Positions 1 through 10,474 are shown, counted from the first letter of the stretch. The stretch is DNA of 64,000 nt from Cylicocyclus nassatus (GCA_958299035.1 CATQJL010000316.1:90232443-90296442), one strand, 5' to 3'. A program made the numbers and translations. The notes: generated from the sequence alone by a model not told the origin.

Positions 1-436
1 CTATCAGTCGCTCGAGATGAGATTCGGATCCTGCCTCAGAAATCTTCTTCTTTCGAGCAATTTCTTGTGGTCTTCAAAATGCGTTCAAAGTTCTTCTCAG
101 AAGTCACTGAGGCGCACTCTCCGCAGGCTCGCAATCCTTTCAAAAGCCGATCCTACGTTGGGTCCTCCTCGATGGGCCAGTCACAACTTGATATGAGCTC
201 TTCCAACCTGTTACCGTCATAAACGACTTCTTTCCTTCTTGCGGCGCCGTGGCAGACTTTCTTTTCCAGCGTTCGACTAAATCGTATCTTCGCTCGAAGG
301 AGACGGTGATCGGAGCCACTGCAGAAGGATGGAACTTTTGAGACATCAAGCAAACTCCACTTTCGGTTAGTGAAAATGTGGTCGATCTCGTCGTTCCGTT
401 GGGCAAGCTCCCATGTCCACCTGCGTTATAGAAGAC
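1..436 (-). pseudogene. RTE-type retrotransposon endonuclease, C-terminal fragment (decayed)
   Basis: Read on the minus strand, this stretch encodes the end of the AP-endonuclease-like domain found in RTE-clade non-LTR retrotransposons and the start of the linker towards the reverse transcriptase. Recognisable pieces in order are RRWTWE, DEIDHIFTN, VSKVPSFCSGSDHRLLRAK and IRFSRTLEKK, then DWPIEEDPT followed by a stop at 150-152. The SDHRLL stretch matches the conserved C-terminal endonuclease motif (SDH) that carries the catalytic histidine. Past that stop the same frame continues as a recognisable but degenerate linker until a second stop near position 19, so the copy is dead. The N-terminal part lies at 1859-2062 and 2513-2600, separated by later insertions. 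The window edge cuts off any reverse transcriptase. Family assignment is from motif memory, not a search. Confidence 0.8.
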
Positions 437-1794
437 TAGCTGGCTTACCCGGCTCCGCCGTATCCGGACCAAACTTGGCACACATACACTTCGGGCCCCG
501 GCGCGTGTCACAGTCCACTTTTCGTTATCGATCGATGTCGATTTTACCGATTTTTATCGATTTTTTCGCAGAGTTCACCTACAGGGCTAGGAGTTGGCAC
601 AGGGGGGAAGTGAGCATGGGGATTCCGAATACAATATTAGTTTTCAGAATTATCGGTTACTTTTATTGATTTTATCGATTTTTTGTAAATTTTGACATGC
701 GAGGCTGGGATTTTGCACAGGGGGTAATCGAGCATGCTGATTACGAACACAATATTAGTTTTCAGGATCGTCCATTACTTTTATCGATTTTATCGATTTT
801 TTTGTAAAGTTTGACCTGCGGGGCTGGGAGTTTGCATAGGGGGTAATCGAGCATGCAGATTACGAATACAATATTAGTTTTCAAGATCGTCCATTACTTT
901 TATCGATTTTATCGATTTTTTGAAAATTTGAGCTAGGGGGCTGGAATTTGGCACAGGGGGGTAATCGAGCATGCGGATTACGAATACAATATTAGTTTTT
1001 GGAATTATCGATTACTTCTATGGATTTTATCGATTTTGCAAAATTTGAGCTAGGGGGATGGAATTTGGCACAGGGGTGTAATCGAGCATGCTGATCACCC
1101 CCTTGGGGATGATCAGCATGCTCGATTACCCCCCCTGTGCCAACTCCCAGCCCCCTAGCTCAAACTTTGCAAAAAAATCGATAAAATCGATAAAAGTAAT
1201 CGATAATCCCGAAAACCAATATTGTATTCGGAATCCCCATGCTCGACTACCCCTCTGTGCGAACTCCCAGCCCCGTAGCTCAAACTTTGCAAAAAAATCG
1301 ATAAAATCGATAAAAGTAATCGATAATCCTGAAAACCAATATTGTATTCGGAATCCCCATGCTCGATTACCCCCCTGTGCCAACTCCCAGCCCCGTAGCT
1401 CAAACTTTGCAAAAAATCGATAAAATCGATAAAAGTAATCGATAATCCTGAAAACCAATATTGTATTCGGAATCCCCATGCTCGATTACCCCCCTGTGCC
1501 AACTCCCAGCCCCGTAGCTCAAACTTTGCAAAAAAATCGATAAAATCGATAAAAGTAATCGATAATCCTGAAAACCAATATTGTATTCGGAATCCCCATG
1601 CTCGCTTACCCCCTGTGCCAACTCCCAGCCCCGTAGGTGAACTCAGCAAAAAAATCGATAAAAATCGATAAAATCGATATCGATCGATGACGAAAAGTAG
1701 CCTATGACACCCGCCGGGGCCCGTAGCGTATGTGTGCCAAGTTTGGTCCGGATCGGTTCAGAAATGGAATTTTCTATTCGGAACATACGTACAC

Positions 1795-1829
<35 letters not shown>

Positions 1830-1858
1830 TACAGACAAACAGACATTCAGCTTTATAT
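437..1858. repeat. Large palindrome built from ~119-bp tandem units in inverted orientation
   Basis: About five tandem units of 117-120 bp run forward from about 560 to 1097. About five run in the opposite sense from 1110 to about 1680. Each unit carries GAGCATG, a GGCACAGGGGG-like box, AATACAATATTAG and runs of ATCGATTTT. The two halves meet in a perfect hairpin: 20-nt arms at 1078-1097 and 1110-1129 around a 12-nt loop. Outer sequences are also inverted copies (CCAAACTTGGCACACATAC near 470; its complement near 1735). The right flank adds a CAGA microsatellite and a TTCAGCTTTATATATA tail, which resembles the 3' end of some non-LTR elements. The whole block interrupts the RTE endonuclease. 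Confidence 0.85.
1793..1845 (+). repeat. CAGA microsatellite and element 3'-tail-like sequence
   Basis: Roughly ten CAGA tetranucleotides with minor interruptions are followed by ATTCAGCTTTATATATAAG. Together with the upstream TTTGGTCCGGATCGGTTCAG this looks like the 3' terminus of a non-LTR retroelement fused to the palindrome. Confidence 0.8.
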
Positions 1859-2062
1859 ATAAGATGTACGGCAGAAGGAAGCCCAATGAGACGTTGCCGT
1901 TTTCGTTCCGGAGCTGATATCCAAACTTCCCGCTCTTGAATTCGTTTTCTAGTAGCTACCCCATTTTCGCGTTGAAGTCACCCACAACAAACTTGTAAAA
2001 GGACTTCTCGTTGTGGACGACCTCTCCACTTCATTATATAAAGATCTATAATAGTTCTGTAA
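1859..2062 (-). pseudogene. RTE-type endonuclease, middle fragment
   Basis: On the minus strand this encodes LYNEVE, a frameshift, then EVVHNEKSFYKFVVGDFNAK and MG, a stop, and RNENGNVSLGFLL. The VVGDFNAK motif is the hallmark of the apurinic-like endonuclease in RTE and related LINEs, with catalytic D and N. The stop and the frameshift show that it is inactive. It belongs with the fragments at 1-436 (C-terminal) and 2513-2600 (N-terminal), in collinear order on the same strand. Confidence 0.8.
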
Positions 2063-2512
2063 GATGGTCCAACTTCGGCTGTTTAATAATCTTGGCATTG
2101 TAATATATATTGCTGTGTCGTCTCTTTGAGCAGCAACCAACATGTTATAGGTTTTTATTCAACGGCCAACGTTTTGGCTTTTTCGCCTTCGTCAGAGCCT
2201 GGAAAGTCGAATGTATAAGTGACACATCCACTCAGACGCCAACATCAAAGCTTAAGATATCATTCGCTCCGTGACCAGTACGAAAGCAAGGTAGATTAAC
2301 GGACTGCCAGATTTCACCTTAGATGACACAACAGGAGGCGCATTGACACCGAATGTGGGACATGTACCTCTACCTCCTTTTATAGCAGCCGTGTGACCTG
2401 ACCTCATATCAAAACCTACAGAGGGATTGATATGGTGCGGCAAGGCATTCTTCCTTCCGGTTCATTTTTGGACTCTAGGCGTTTGTCCAAAAGGCCTCCA
2501 AAGTTTTGCGCG
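2063..2512 (-). mobile_element. Insertion within the RTE copy, with a hammerhead-like motif
   Basis: About 450 bp separates two collinear parts of the RTE endonuclease (between SAADESE and LYNEVE). Within it, the minus strand at 2164-2246 contains GGCGTC, CTGACGAAGGC, a GAAAA loop, GCC, then AAAACGTTGG. This order resembles the type-I hammerhead core carried by Penelope-like elements and related retroelements. The exact ends of the insertion are not visible and I see no target duplication, so its class is inferred only from the motif. Confidence 0.4.
2164..2246 (-). ncRNA. Degenerate hammerhead-ribozyme-like motif
   Basis: On the minus strand the segment reads GGCGTC (possible stem III plus cleavage-site C), a ~40-nt stem I/loop region, CTGACGA (fits the CUGANGA core), a short stem II AGGC-GAAAA-GCC, then AAAAC where GAAAC would be expected. 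Stem III has only three Watson-Crick pairs, extended by wobbles. The G-to-A change in the second core strand should abolish cleavage. It is therefore a fossil at best. Confidence 0.35.
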
Positions 2513-2600
2513 TTAGCAGTTCGCGATCTTGTTCTGATTCGTCAGCTGCTGACGCTAGAGAGTAGCAGTTGATGACGCTGATGGTCTTCTGACAAGGAGA
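2513..2600 (-). pseudogene. RTE-type endonuclease, N-terminal fragment
   Basis: The minus strand encodes ISVINCYSLASAADESEQD, which corresponds to the region just upstream of the VVGDFNAK motif in RTE-type endonucleases (INCYSPTSAADE-like). It ends where the 2063-2512 insertion begins. Upstream the frame contains a stop near 2614, and I cannot trace the element further. Confidence 0.7.
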
Positions 2601-2656
2601 AGGCTCTTAGCTAGACATTTGACCCAAACCGGAAACGTCGAACTCCTTCACAGGTT

Positions 2657-2669
2657 GGGGGGGGGGGGG
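2657..2669 (+). repeat. G13 homopolymer tract
   Basis: A run of 13 G is followed by CTACC. A G10 tract at 41130-41139 is also followed by CTAC. Confidence 0.95.
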
Positions 2670-2763
2670 CTACCTGAGTATACACTCGGCTGTGCCATCC
2701 CAATTCAACGCCCAGTGTCACCATGTCGAGGCGGCCGACCATTGTGAGACAAGCCAGCAAAAT

Positions 2764-2829
2764 TTATGGGGAAAGAGGTATTGTTGACGACGAAAGTTTG
2801 TACATACTTTTGAAACGTCCTGTATCGCT
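2764..2829 (-). CDS. Possible terminal exon of the long minus-strand gene
   Basis: A strong acceptor (GCATTTCAG on the minus strand) opens a 21-codon frame, SDTGRFKS...STIPLSP, ending in TAA. The entry phase is 0, which fits the phase-0 exit of the candidate exon at 3306-3389. No polyadenylation signal is obvious just downstream, and the antisense frames are open too. This is weak evidence, and it could equally be chance next to the decayed retroelement. Confidence 0.2.
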   Translation of the reverse strand, partial: SDTGRFKSMYKLSSSTIPLSP

Positions 2830-3305
2830 CTGAAATGCATATTATGGAGTGTCGAAGTTCGCATCTTTGCTTGGGAAAATTTCGAGCTTTGATACTCTTT
2901 GTGACTATGCGCAGTTGGCTTTTGTAGTCAACCTTTAATCTATTTATCTTCTTGAAAAAAAGCGCATAACAGATTTTCGATATCACAACTCAAAAAGAGT
3001 CATCCTGAGCAATGAAAGTAGCCCATATGATAGCCTTGAAATATGATCTAACAATAAGTGAAGAAACGCTAAAAAAATTCCATATAAAAAGGCTTTGATT
3101 GACGCTCAGCGCTGTGGAAAGAAAACTGAAGGGAAGCGAGAAGACCAAACTTTAGCACCAAAAGCTGTTCATGCTTTGCATTTTCGTTTTCTTAAAAGAA
3201 AAACTGGGAGAGGACTATATATAGTTCATGTTTCAAAAAACAAGCGCACCGAGGAGAGTTTTTACAATTTCGTTTGAGTGCCATTTGCCGCCAGGATGTT
3301 TCTAC

Positions 3306-3389
3306 CAGCTCAGATGAATTTCTCCAATCCGTCCAACAAGCTTTAAAACGGTGGTTGTCCGCAAATCTCATCTCTCGTGAAGGAATGAT
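3306..3389 (-). CDS. Candidate exon (minus strand), phase 0 to 0
   Basis: On the minus strand an acceptor TTTCCCAACAG precedes 28 open codons (IIPSREMRF...WTDWRNSSEL), ending at the donor GAGCTG/GTAGAA. Its entry phase fits the exit phase of the well-supported exon at 5833-5945. The plus strand offers a competing exon over the same bases (3295-3429, DVSTSSDEF...EEFFCK) with an acceptor at ccag and a good donor GTAAG/GTAAGG, so the strand is uncertain. I do not recognise the product. Confidence 0.35.
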
Positions 3390-3544
3390 CTGTTGGGAAA
3401 TTTGTTCTTGGGAGGAATTTTTTTGTAAGGTAAGGAATATGCTATTCAAGATGGCTTGCAGATAAAAGAATGAAGTAGTTGGTTGCTTAAGCAGTTCATT
3501 GCTATTTTGACTAACATGATTGACATATTTCTACAACTGTTTGG

Positions 3545-4320
3545 AATTTAGAATCCTCCATTGTTTTGTTGCATTTTCGTTCGCACCATTCAGTTCCGAA
3601 TCCCATTCCAGAGATCTCAATATATTTAGAGGTGATTAGGTTGTCTGCTGATGCCAAAAATTAGTGATTTTATCTCAGACTTGATCAATGGAAGCCTTTG
3701 AGAGAATAAATGAGCCCCGAGAATCTCAGGCCATCTGCTGTCAAATGAAACGAGCGCTGCGCAGTCACGAAGGAGGTAATTACCGTCGAGAAAGAGAGCT
3801 TTTTTGAACTGATTTGAGAAATGGCTCGGGACTTGAAGTTTTCTGCGCAAATTCGAATTGTGTACTCGCAAACCAACTACTCACTCAGATCACATTTCAT
3901 CTTTGTAAGTCAGCAGCTGTGTTTTCGTAAGTGTCATCAGAGTGCCGAACTCAAGTCCGTTCTTTGTTCTTGCATAACTTTTTAGTATTTCTAGCCATGG
4001 AAACCCAAGAATATTATCTTTTTCTGGGTTTTGATCTGCTAGTTTATCTCTAGACTGAAATCCGAGTCATTATTTCACACTAAGAAAGTCAGATAGAGGT
4101 CAACAATTTTACTTATTTTTTCCTTGTTGTTTGTTCGACCCCAAACCCGCACTCCCTTATTTTCAACTGCTATCGCCAGACATCTCAGCTATTCATTTTC
4201 GGTGATGAGGTTGTCAGTGGTGCCATAAGTGCAACACATGCTTTAGATTCATGTTTGTGATCTTTGAAAACCCGATCAGACCACTCACTCAACTCCTTTT
4301 TTACGTAATCTTGCTTCCTT
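3545..4320. repeat. Diverged direct repeat pair (about 3545-3910 and 4120-4320)
   Basis: Two stretches share the order GTTTGTTCG-like box, CCAGA-ATCTCA, GGTGAT-AGGTTGTC, TG-TGCCA, and ACTACTCACTCA further on. They look like a diverged duplicate with a deletion in the second copy. I see no gene here with credible splice sites. Confidence 0.4.
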
Positions 4321-4600
4321 TTCTTCGACATCTTTCGCAACTCATACTCGTAATCGACTAAATGTCGAATTTATGAGTAATCACCTACACCCTACACACT
4401 TTATTGGTCAGAGTTTTCGATGCTGGAAACGCAATTCCTCCTTTTATTGTGTTTTTCTCTCTTCTTTTCTGACAGCCGTTCTAAAGAAAGTTTTGTGTAA
4501 ATTTGATTCTGCAGCTTACAAGATTTTCGAAAAGTGTTGCTTTTCTGGTAGCTGTATTTATTCTTCAAACAATTGCAAACTTTGCGAGATGCTAGAATTA

Positions 4601-5379
4601 TTAGGTTGTCCCAAAAGTAACTGCATTATCAAATAAATCAAGTATTTTCCTTATAGACTAAGGGAACCACTCGATAGAGCGGAGCAAGCTCTACAAAATG
4701 ACCATCAAAGATCCACCTAAGTCGTAATCCAAGTAAAATTTGGGGCCGAAAATCGAAATTTTCAGCTATCCTAAAAATCGGATCTCCTTCCAGAAAATTC
4801 CTACGGACTTCCAACTTGGTCTTTATATAGTAGACGCATAGTAGTACCCAAAAATGTATTTGGCGGATTTTTTTCCGGGCCTCAAAATTTAGAAAAAAAC
4901 AAGGCTGTTCGAAAATGCCAAAACGCCACTTTTTTCGTTTTTTTTTGTAAAACATGGTATTTTCAGATTGTAAGAGCACATACAGGGTAAGGATTTGGAA
5001 TTATACTTAGTAAGGCTTGTAGTATACAATGGCATATGTGGGAAGGGCTGAGGGTGGAGTTTGCCATTTTTGGACATTTTTTGTTTCTCGCTTTCTATGC
5101 ACGGAAAAAATTCGGTAAAGACATATTTGAGTACTACTATTTGCTTACTGTATTGTGACCAGGCTGGAGGTCTGTAGGATTCTTTGTCGCAGAAATCCAA
5201 TTTTCAGGTGGCAAAATTTTTTAAGAATTTGGCTTCAAACTTTCCATGGAATGCGACTTAGATCCTTGGTGGATGTTTTGTAGAGCTTGATCTACTCTAT
5301 GATTGATACCCTAATTTGATTGGGAAAACAAAAACAGCTTGGATTTATGAAAAAGGGGTTCACTTTTGGGACAACCTAA
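4601..5379. mobile_element. Mariner-like palindromic MITE, 779 bp, TA target site
   Basis: The ends are TTAGGTTGTCCCAAAAGT and its exact complement, flanked by TA at 4599-4600 and 5380-5381. The TIR sequence and TA duplication are those of the mariner (Tc1/mariner) superfamily. The two halves remain alignable for well over 100 bp from each end, so the element is a diverged fold-back. No transposase frame is visible. A reverse-orientation truncated relative lies at 26355-26833. It falls within the inferred intron between the exons at 5.9 and 3.4 kb. Confidence 0.85.
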
Positions 5380-5832
5380 TATGAACTCCTATTGATGAGA
5401 ATATGGTGCTTAGCTGCTTCATAACATCGCTTTCCTCACTTTACTACAATCTGATTCCTAAAGCAGTTTCTATTTGAAAGAGTGTACTATAGCTTGTCGT
5501 GCTCGAATTAGCTTTCCTTGCATTTCACAAAAGCTCGAAATTCTGCAAGATTGGCGGAGAAAGTGCAAGAGGGCGCTAAGCATTCTAATAATGCTTATGT
5601 GACTAGGTCTCAAAATGTAATCTGCCGCGTATCGAATGAACCAAAAAGTATAGAAGTTTCTGCTTCACTTCAGAAATTGTGCTAAGTTGGAAAAAAATTT
5701 CTGGAGTACCCAGCTCTCCCTTTCTCCTAAAATTTTTGAGAGTCGCCGCTGGTAGTTTTTATCCAGTATGCATAACATCAAAACAAGGTCTCGAATAATG
5801 GGCGCTAGACATACCTACAAAAATAATTTTAC

Positions 5833-5945
5833 CTGCACTTTTGTAGCATTAGGACTGGTGTTGAAGGCAAACTTTCTGCCAGTGCCGTTTTTGGACCACC
5901 AACGATCTTTTATCCTCTCACTGGTAGTCAAAAAATCCCGTCCAT
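5833..5945 (-). CDS. Exon of an uncharacterised minus-strand gene, phase 1 to 0
   Basis: This is the clearest single exon in the window. On the minus strand, GAGTTGTTTCAG (acceptor) is followed by 2 nt and 37 open codons, and ends at GTGCAG/GTAAAA, a consensus donor. The peptide begins GRDFLTTSERIKDRWW and continues NGTGRKFAFNTSPNATKVQ. It is basic and hydrophilic, with two N-X-T motifs that would matter only if the protein is secreted. Entry phase 1 matches the exit phase of the upstream exon at 17427-17481. Antisense alternatives lack splice sites. I do not recognise a domain. Confidence 0.7.
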
Positions 5946-6530
5946 CTGAAACAACTCGAAAATTAGCTTGTCACATTTGTCGGCTTTGCAACTTCCACTC
6001 AGATGTCCAGCTATCCGTTAGCCATTGTTTTGCTTGACAAGATCGTATCGCCGAGTAAGTGGGGTGTTTGAACTTCATCTACTCCTAGTAGTGATTTACG
6101 ACCGCACGCGTTGCTTTTACCGCACACGCACTTGAGGTTATTGGACAGCTGAGTCACTTTTCTCTATTTGCGGACATGCATAAATTTGCTTAACTTTACT
6201 CTAAACCAAATTTCTCGATAGTGCTAGTCTTTGTAATCCAAATTAAATTGGAAATTTTTTGCGTCAGGGCGGAAGCAAAATTTTTTTTGAATCTCAGGTC
6301 TGACCGCTTACGGATCTTGACACCATCCAATTGGTTTTATGAAAGCTGTCGAAGTGGTTAGTTTTCCGCTCCTGCCGCCTTACCTTAATCATCATAAAAA
6401 AATTTCTTCTTAGCTTTTGGGTTTGCATTCATATTTCACTTTTTCATCAAAACTACAAGACTAGCATCATTTTTGTTTACGAAAACCTCAGCTAAAACTT
6501 CTTGCTAACGCTAGCGCAGTTGAGACTCAC

Positions 6531-6584
6531 CAAAAATATTGCTCGTTAAGGCAGCAATTTTTCAATGCAGATTTTCTGGAAACT
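6531..6584 (-). CDS. Exon-like segment (minus strand), not in phase with neighbours
   Basis: Acceptor CTCTTTGCAG and donor TTTG/GTGAGT enclose 54 nt with one open frame (VSRKSALKNCCLNEQYF), entry and exit phase 2. Splice signals are good, but it cannot be inserted between the 17.4 and 5.9 kb exons without breaking phase. It may be an alternative exon or a false positive. Confidence 0.25.
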
Positions 6585-7733
6585 CTGCAAAGAGCACGTG
6601 AACGAAAGCCATGGAGAAAAGATGAAATGCTGGCGGAAAAAGCGCACTTTTTCCAGATTTTTTTGGCAACTTTTTTGTTCTCTCTTTTTTGAGTTTTTAC
6701 TTAAGAAAAGCTGTTTCCTATAAAAATAGTTTTCTTAGCACAACCCTTCCCTATGTCTTTTGTCTATCCTATAGTAGCGAAATACCCATTTTTTTTAATA
6801 TCAAAAATTCGTTACTTTTGGTTGACCAGACATGTAGGTTCTAGAATTTCCTCCATCTGCTAAATGAATGTCTGCAATTTTTTAAAAAATTGCTCAGCGG
6901 AATCTCTATTCGCATTGACTACAAATAGATACTGCAAAATTTTCCCACGACCAGCCACGCTAAATTACTTACACCTCACATGCTTACTCTCAGTCTCTAT
7001 TTTTTTTATAAAAGAAAGTGTGATTAGAAATTTGGGAGCTTTTAGCAGCGGAAAAATGTGTGGCTGGCACATTCAAGCGCTGTAAGTTCATGGAATAAAT
7101 GAGCAGATCCCTAATTTTCATGATTAGTCTCAAGCTAGCCAGTCAATTGATGAATAAATCCGCATAGGAATTTTGGAGTTTTTGCAAGACTTTTTTGCAG
7201 TTTTTTCTATCATTCTGTGCGGTGGCTCCTATATCTTGGCAATCTGCAGTGCATCTCCTTTTTTAAAAGATATCGTATTACCAGCATGTGACCATATTCG
7301 GTTTTTGAGCACTGAATAGCTTAAATATGCATAATCAAGACTCTGAATACAGCTTACTTCTATAAATTGCTGTATCACGCTCTCTGCTAGTGTTCTTCTC
7401 ATATATTTAATTCGTTCTAACAAAAATTTATTTTAAGCTCACTCTATCCATAATCAATGGTAAAACTGCTCAGACATGGTATTCAATAATAAAAAAATTC
7501 CTCCCAGGAGACGTTCCCTCTAAGAGCTCATAGTTCATAATTCTTTTTCCGATGTGCACGAATTCGAACGCTTTTTCTCTCACCAGTCAACCACAATGCT
7601 TTTGTCTGCTTTGCAAGAAAAAAGAGACTTGTTCCCACTTGCCATACTTGACAATAAGATATCGATCTTTTTATTTGACTTTGTCGCAAAATTTGATGTC
7701 CGGACTTTTCCTCCTTATGCTTTCTTCTAAATA

Positions 7734-9424
7734 TAATGTGGGTCCGAAAGTTCGTGCCGTTTTTTAGAACTAATCCAAAATCGTTCAAAATGAAGATAGG
7801 CAAATTTTTCAAACACTGTCTGATGCAGAGTTTCTTCCTCTTTCCAGCAGCTTCGTTTATCTTGTGATTGCAGAAAACTGGAACCCTTCATTTTTATCAA
7901 GTTTTATGTTTCGCTAATTTTCAGAATTTTCATTTAAGGCTTTTGAAGGTGCTCTAATAACCACCTGATAAGGCCAACCTCTTTCAAATTAATGCAACTT
8001 CTTGCATTTTTTCGGCTTCCTCTCTAGATTTTTGCTAAGTTATTTCACTAGAGCATCGAATTTTGAAAAAGTCGCGTGACACATAATTACACCGAACACG
8101 CGAAATCCTCAAAAACTGAAGTTTCAAAACTCGGTTATTACTATCATAGTATTGCGAAGTAAATGAGCGATTACGGCGTGAAAATGGATAGATTTGGGAA
8201 TTTTGATTACAACTTTGCGCATCCCTAAAATTGGGAAGCACAGCGACTTTGTCTGCAAAAATAGCATGTTTCGCTAAGGAAAGGTAGCTGTCAGAAAGAG
8301 AATAAGATGCATCGAATGGTACCTAACCTGTACAGCGTCTGATGTTTTGCGAGGTTAGAATGAGTCAAATATAAAATTTGGTCACTTCAGAAAATATTAG
8401 GTTGTCCCGAAAGTTCGTTCCCACCATTTTCATAATTCATAACTTTTTAAATTCTCAAAGAATTTGTACGAATAAAATTTTGCGTAAGAGAGAAACTCAT
8501 GCTCTTTGCAACTGTGCTTGAACTGTTCGTTAATGTATACAAATGAAGGAGAAAGAAGCTCAAAACCAAAATCACTGAAAATTTGAATTTTTCATGTAGG
8601 GTCATAAAAAATCGGAAACTTGCAACAAAAATCGGAGCAGTCGGTACTGTAGGTTCTTTCACCAGCTCTTTCTAACAGTGCAAAGTTGGCGCCGATTGAG
8701 CGTCTCTATGAAAAGTTATGATTTTTGAGCAAGCAATACAAAAGGGCGAATTTGATTTATTTTGGCATCAGGAAAACCGTAACTTTTCGTAGAGGCGCTC
8801 AATCAGTGCAAACTTTGCACAGTTAGAAAGAGCTGGAGAAAGAACCTACAATACCGACTTCTCCGATTTTTGTTGCAAGATTCCGATTTTTTATGACCCT
8901 ACACGAAAAATTCAAATTTTGAGTGATTTTGTTTTGAGCTTCTATCTCCTTCATTTGTACACATTAACGCATTTCAGGTACGTGTGCAAAGAACATGAAT
9001 TCCTCTCTTACGCAAAATTTTGTTCGTACAAACTCGTTGAGAATTTAAAAAGTTATGAATCTTTGAAAATGGTGCGAACGAACTTTCGGGGGAACCCAAT
9101 ATTTTTTAGTAGTTCTAGAAAGCATGCTCGAAAGATGCAAAAAACTGTATTAATTTGAGAAAGGTTTGCCTTATCAGGTAATTATCAGAGCACCTTCATC
9201 TAAAACAAAAATTTCTAAAAATGAGCGAAACTTAGATATCGTAAAAGTGAAGGATTCTAGTTTTTGGCAGTTACCTTATTGTTAGAGAAAACCGCTTCGT
9301 AAACGTAGCTGCTGGAAAGAGGAAGAAATTCTGCGTCGGACAGTGTTCAAAAGAATTGTCTATTTTCATTTTGAACGATTTTAGAACAGGTCTAAAAACG
9401 GCACGAACTTCCGTACCCACCTAA
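7734..9424. mobile_element. Mariner-like palindromic element containing a second, nested element
   Basis: Outer ends pair as inverted repeats: TGTGGGTCCGAAAGTTCG at the left; GAACTTCCGTACCCACCTAA at the right. TA duplications lie at 7732-7733 and 9425-9426. Left arm 7734-8015 aligns with the complement of 9130-9424. About 380 bp of unique core is then split by the 703-bp element at 8397-9099. No intact transposase is seen. The nesting order shows that the outer element is older. Confidence 0.8.
8397..9099. mobile_element. Palindromic mariner-like MITE nested in the 7.7-9.4 kb element
   Basis: Ends TTAGGTTGTCCCGAAAGT and ACTTTCGGGGGAACCCAA, with TA at 8395-8396 and 9100-9101. The element is almost a perfect fold-back along its full 703 bp (for example CCGATTGAGCGTCTC pairs with the complement of GAGGCGCTCAATCAG). 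It contains no coding frame. Similar arms, with related terminal sequence, occur in the 38284-39019 element. Confidence 0.9.
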
Positions 9425-10404
9425 TATAAGGCTTCAAAAATGGGGGTGTTCAAGTCCTCACTTCTTACTTTTATGTTTTTGGCATTACTCTTGATTGTCA
9501 ATTTCCTTATCTCTGCTTCTATTAACCTTTTTGGAATTTGTTGCAGAATTTTGCAAGTTTTCTTATGTAGGACAATTTGCTCAAACATAGTTTCCAAATC
9601 ATTGAGAGTTTTGAAATGTTAGGTTTCCTTTATCTTTGGCAAAAAGGCCGTGCTAGCTTCTAATACTGAAGAAATTGCTTGTCATGGTTTTCTTCCCACC
9701 TGCCCTTCGAAATATTTCGGAATTGCGTAGATTTGGCGAACATTAGTGAAAAGAAAAAGTGGTCCGTATGAGTCATAAGATCTTGCAAGGGATCTGTTTT
9801 ACTTGCGAACAATCGAGATTATACTTGAAGTCTTTAGAAATGTTCATATTATTTTTTAAAATTATTTTTCGCAAGCGTGGCTATCGCCATGCCCTCATCT
9901 TATCGCGCTATGGGAATCATTCCATTTTCTAGCCTCATAATAAATACGCAAAAGCTATCTGATCTCATAAAAATCATACTATTCCATTATTTCGAGGTGT
10001 TTTTTAAACTTCTCGTCCCCAGCTTCTCACGAGTGTGATTTACCTACTTTTTTTATCTTTCGAAGGCAAAATTGCAAGCTTTCTGCAAAATCAGTCACAA
10101 AGTATCGTACACTGATAAGATATGCAAATTGGTTCTGGTATTTAGAAGCTAAGAAGTTTTTTTCTGCAAATTGGTCAGCTATTTGGAAACTTAATCTGCA
10201 AGGTCTTGCCAGGCTACTTTTTTCCCAAAGAATTGCTACGCTTTACGAATTCTCCACCTCTTTTACTTCAATTATTCGTAGCAGTTAGTTGCAACTTTTA
10301 TTGCGATTCTGTGCCATGAATTCATGGTCATGCCCATCTATAATTCAGATCCGAATGGAAGAAGTGAAAAGGAGAAAAAATTCTCAAAAAAAAAACTTTT
10401 CCAG
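9425..10404. other. AT-rich DNA without a recognisable gene
   Basis: I see no splice-bounded coding frame, palindrome or RNA gene here. It would be part of the long intron between the 17.4 and 5.9 kb exons. Confidence 0.6.
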
Positions 10405-10474
10405 CTTGCGCAGCAGCCGCAAATGCAGAGCAGACGAATCTGCGTGGGTTTTTGTTCACGTCATTCCTTCACCG
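10405..10474 (+). CDS. Candidate plus-strand exon
   Basis: An acceptor AAACTTTTCCAG is followed by GC-richer sequence open in two plus frames (LAQQPQMQSRRICVGF... or LRSSRKCRADESAWVF...), while all three minus frames contain stops. The end is set at a weak donor ACCG/GTACCA. Alternatively the second frame simply runs on to 10603. It may belong to a nested plus-strand gene with the exons at 19.1-19.5 kb, but no phase link can be shown. Confidence 0.35.

Noticed and set aside
140..511. 123-codon minus-strand frame
   Set aside because: It is out of frame with the recognisable RTE endonuclease and runs into the palindrome.
1088..1649. Open frames on both strands through the tandem array
   Set aside because: They arise because the repeat unit is about 120 bp; the peptide simply repeats with the unit, on both strands.
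3295..3429. Plus-strand exon DVSTSSDEF...EEFFCK with good splice sites
   Set aside because: Kept only as an alternative. The minus-strand exon at 3306-3389 is in phase with its neighbour, although the plus reading is not excluded.
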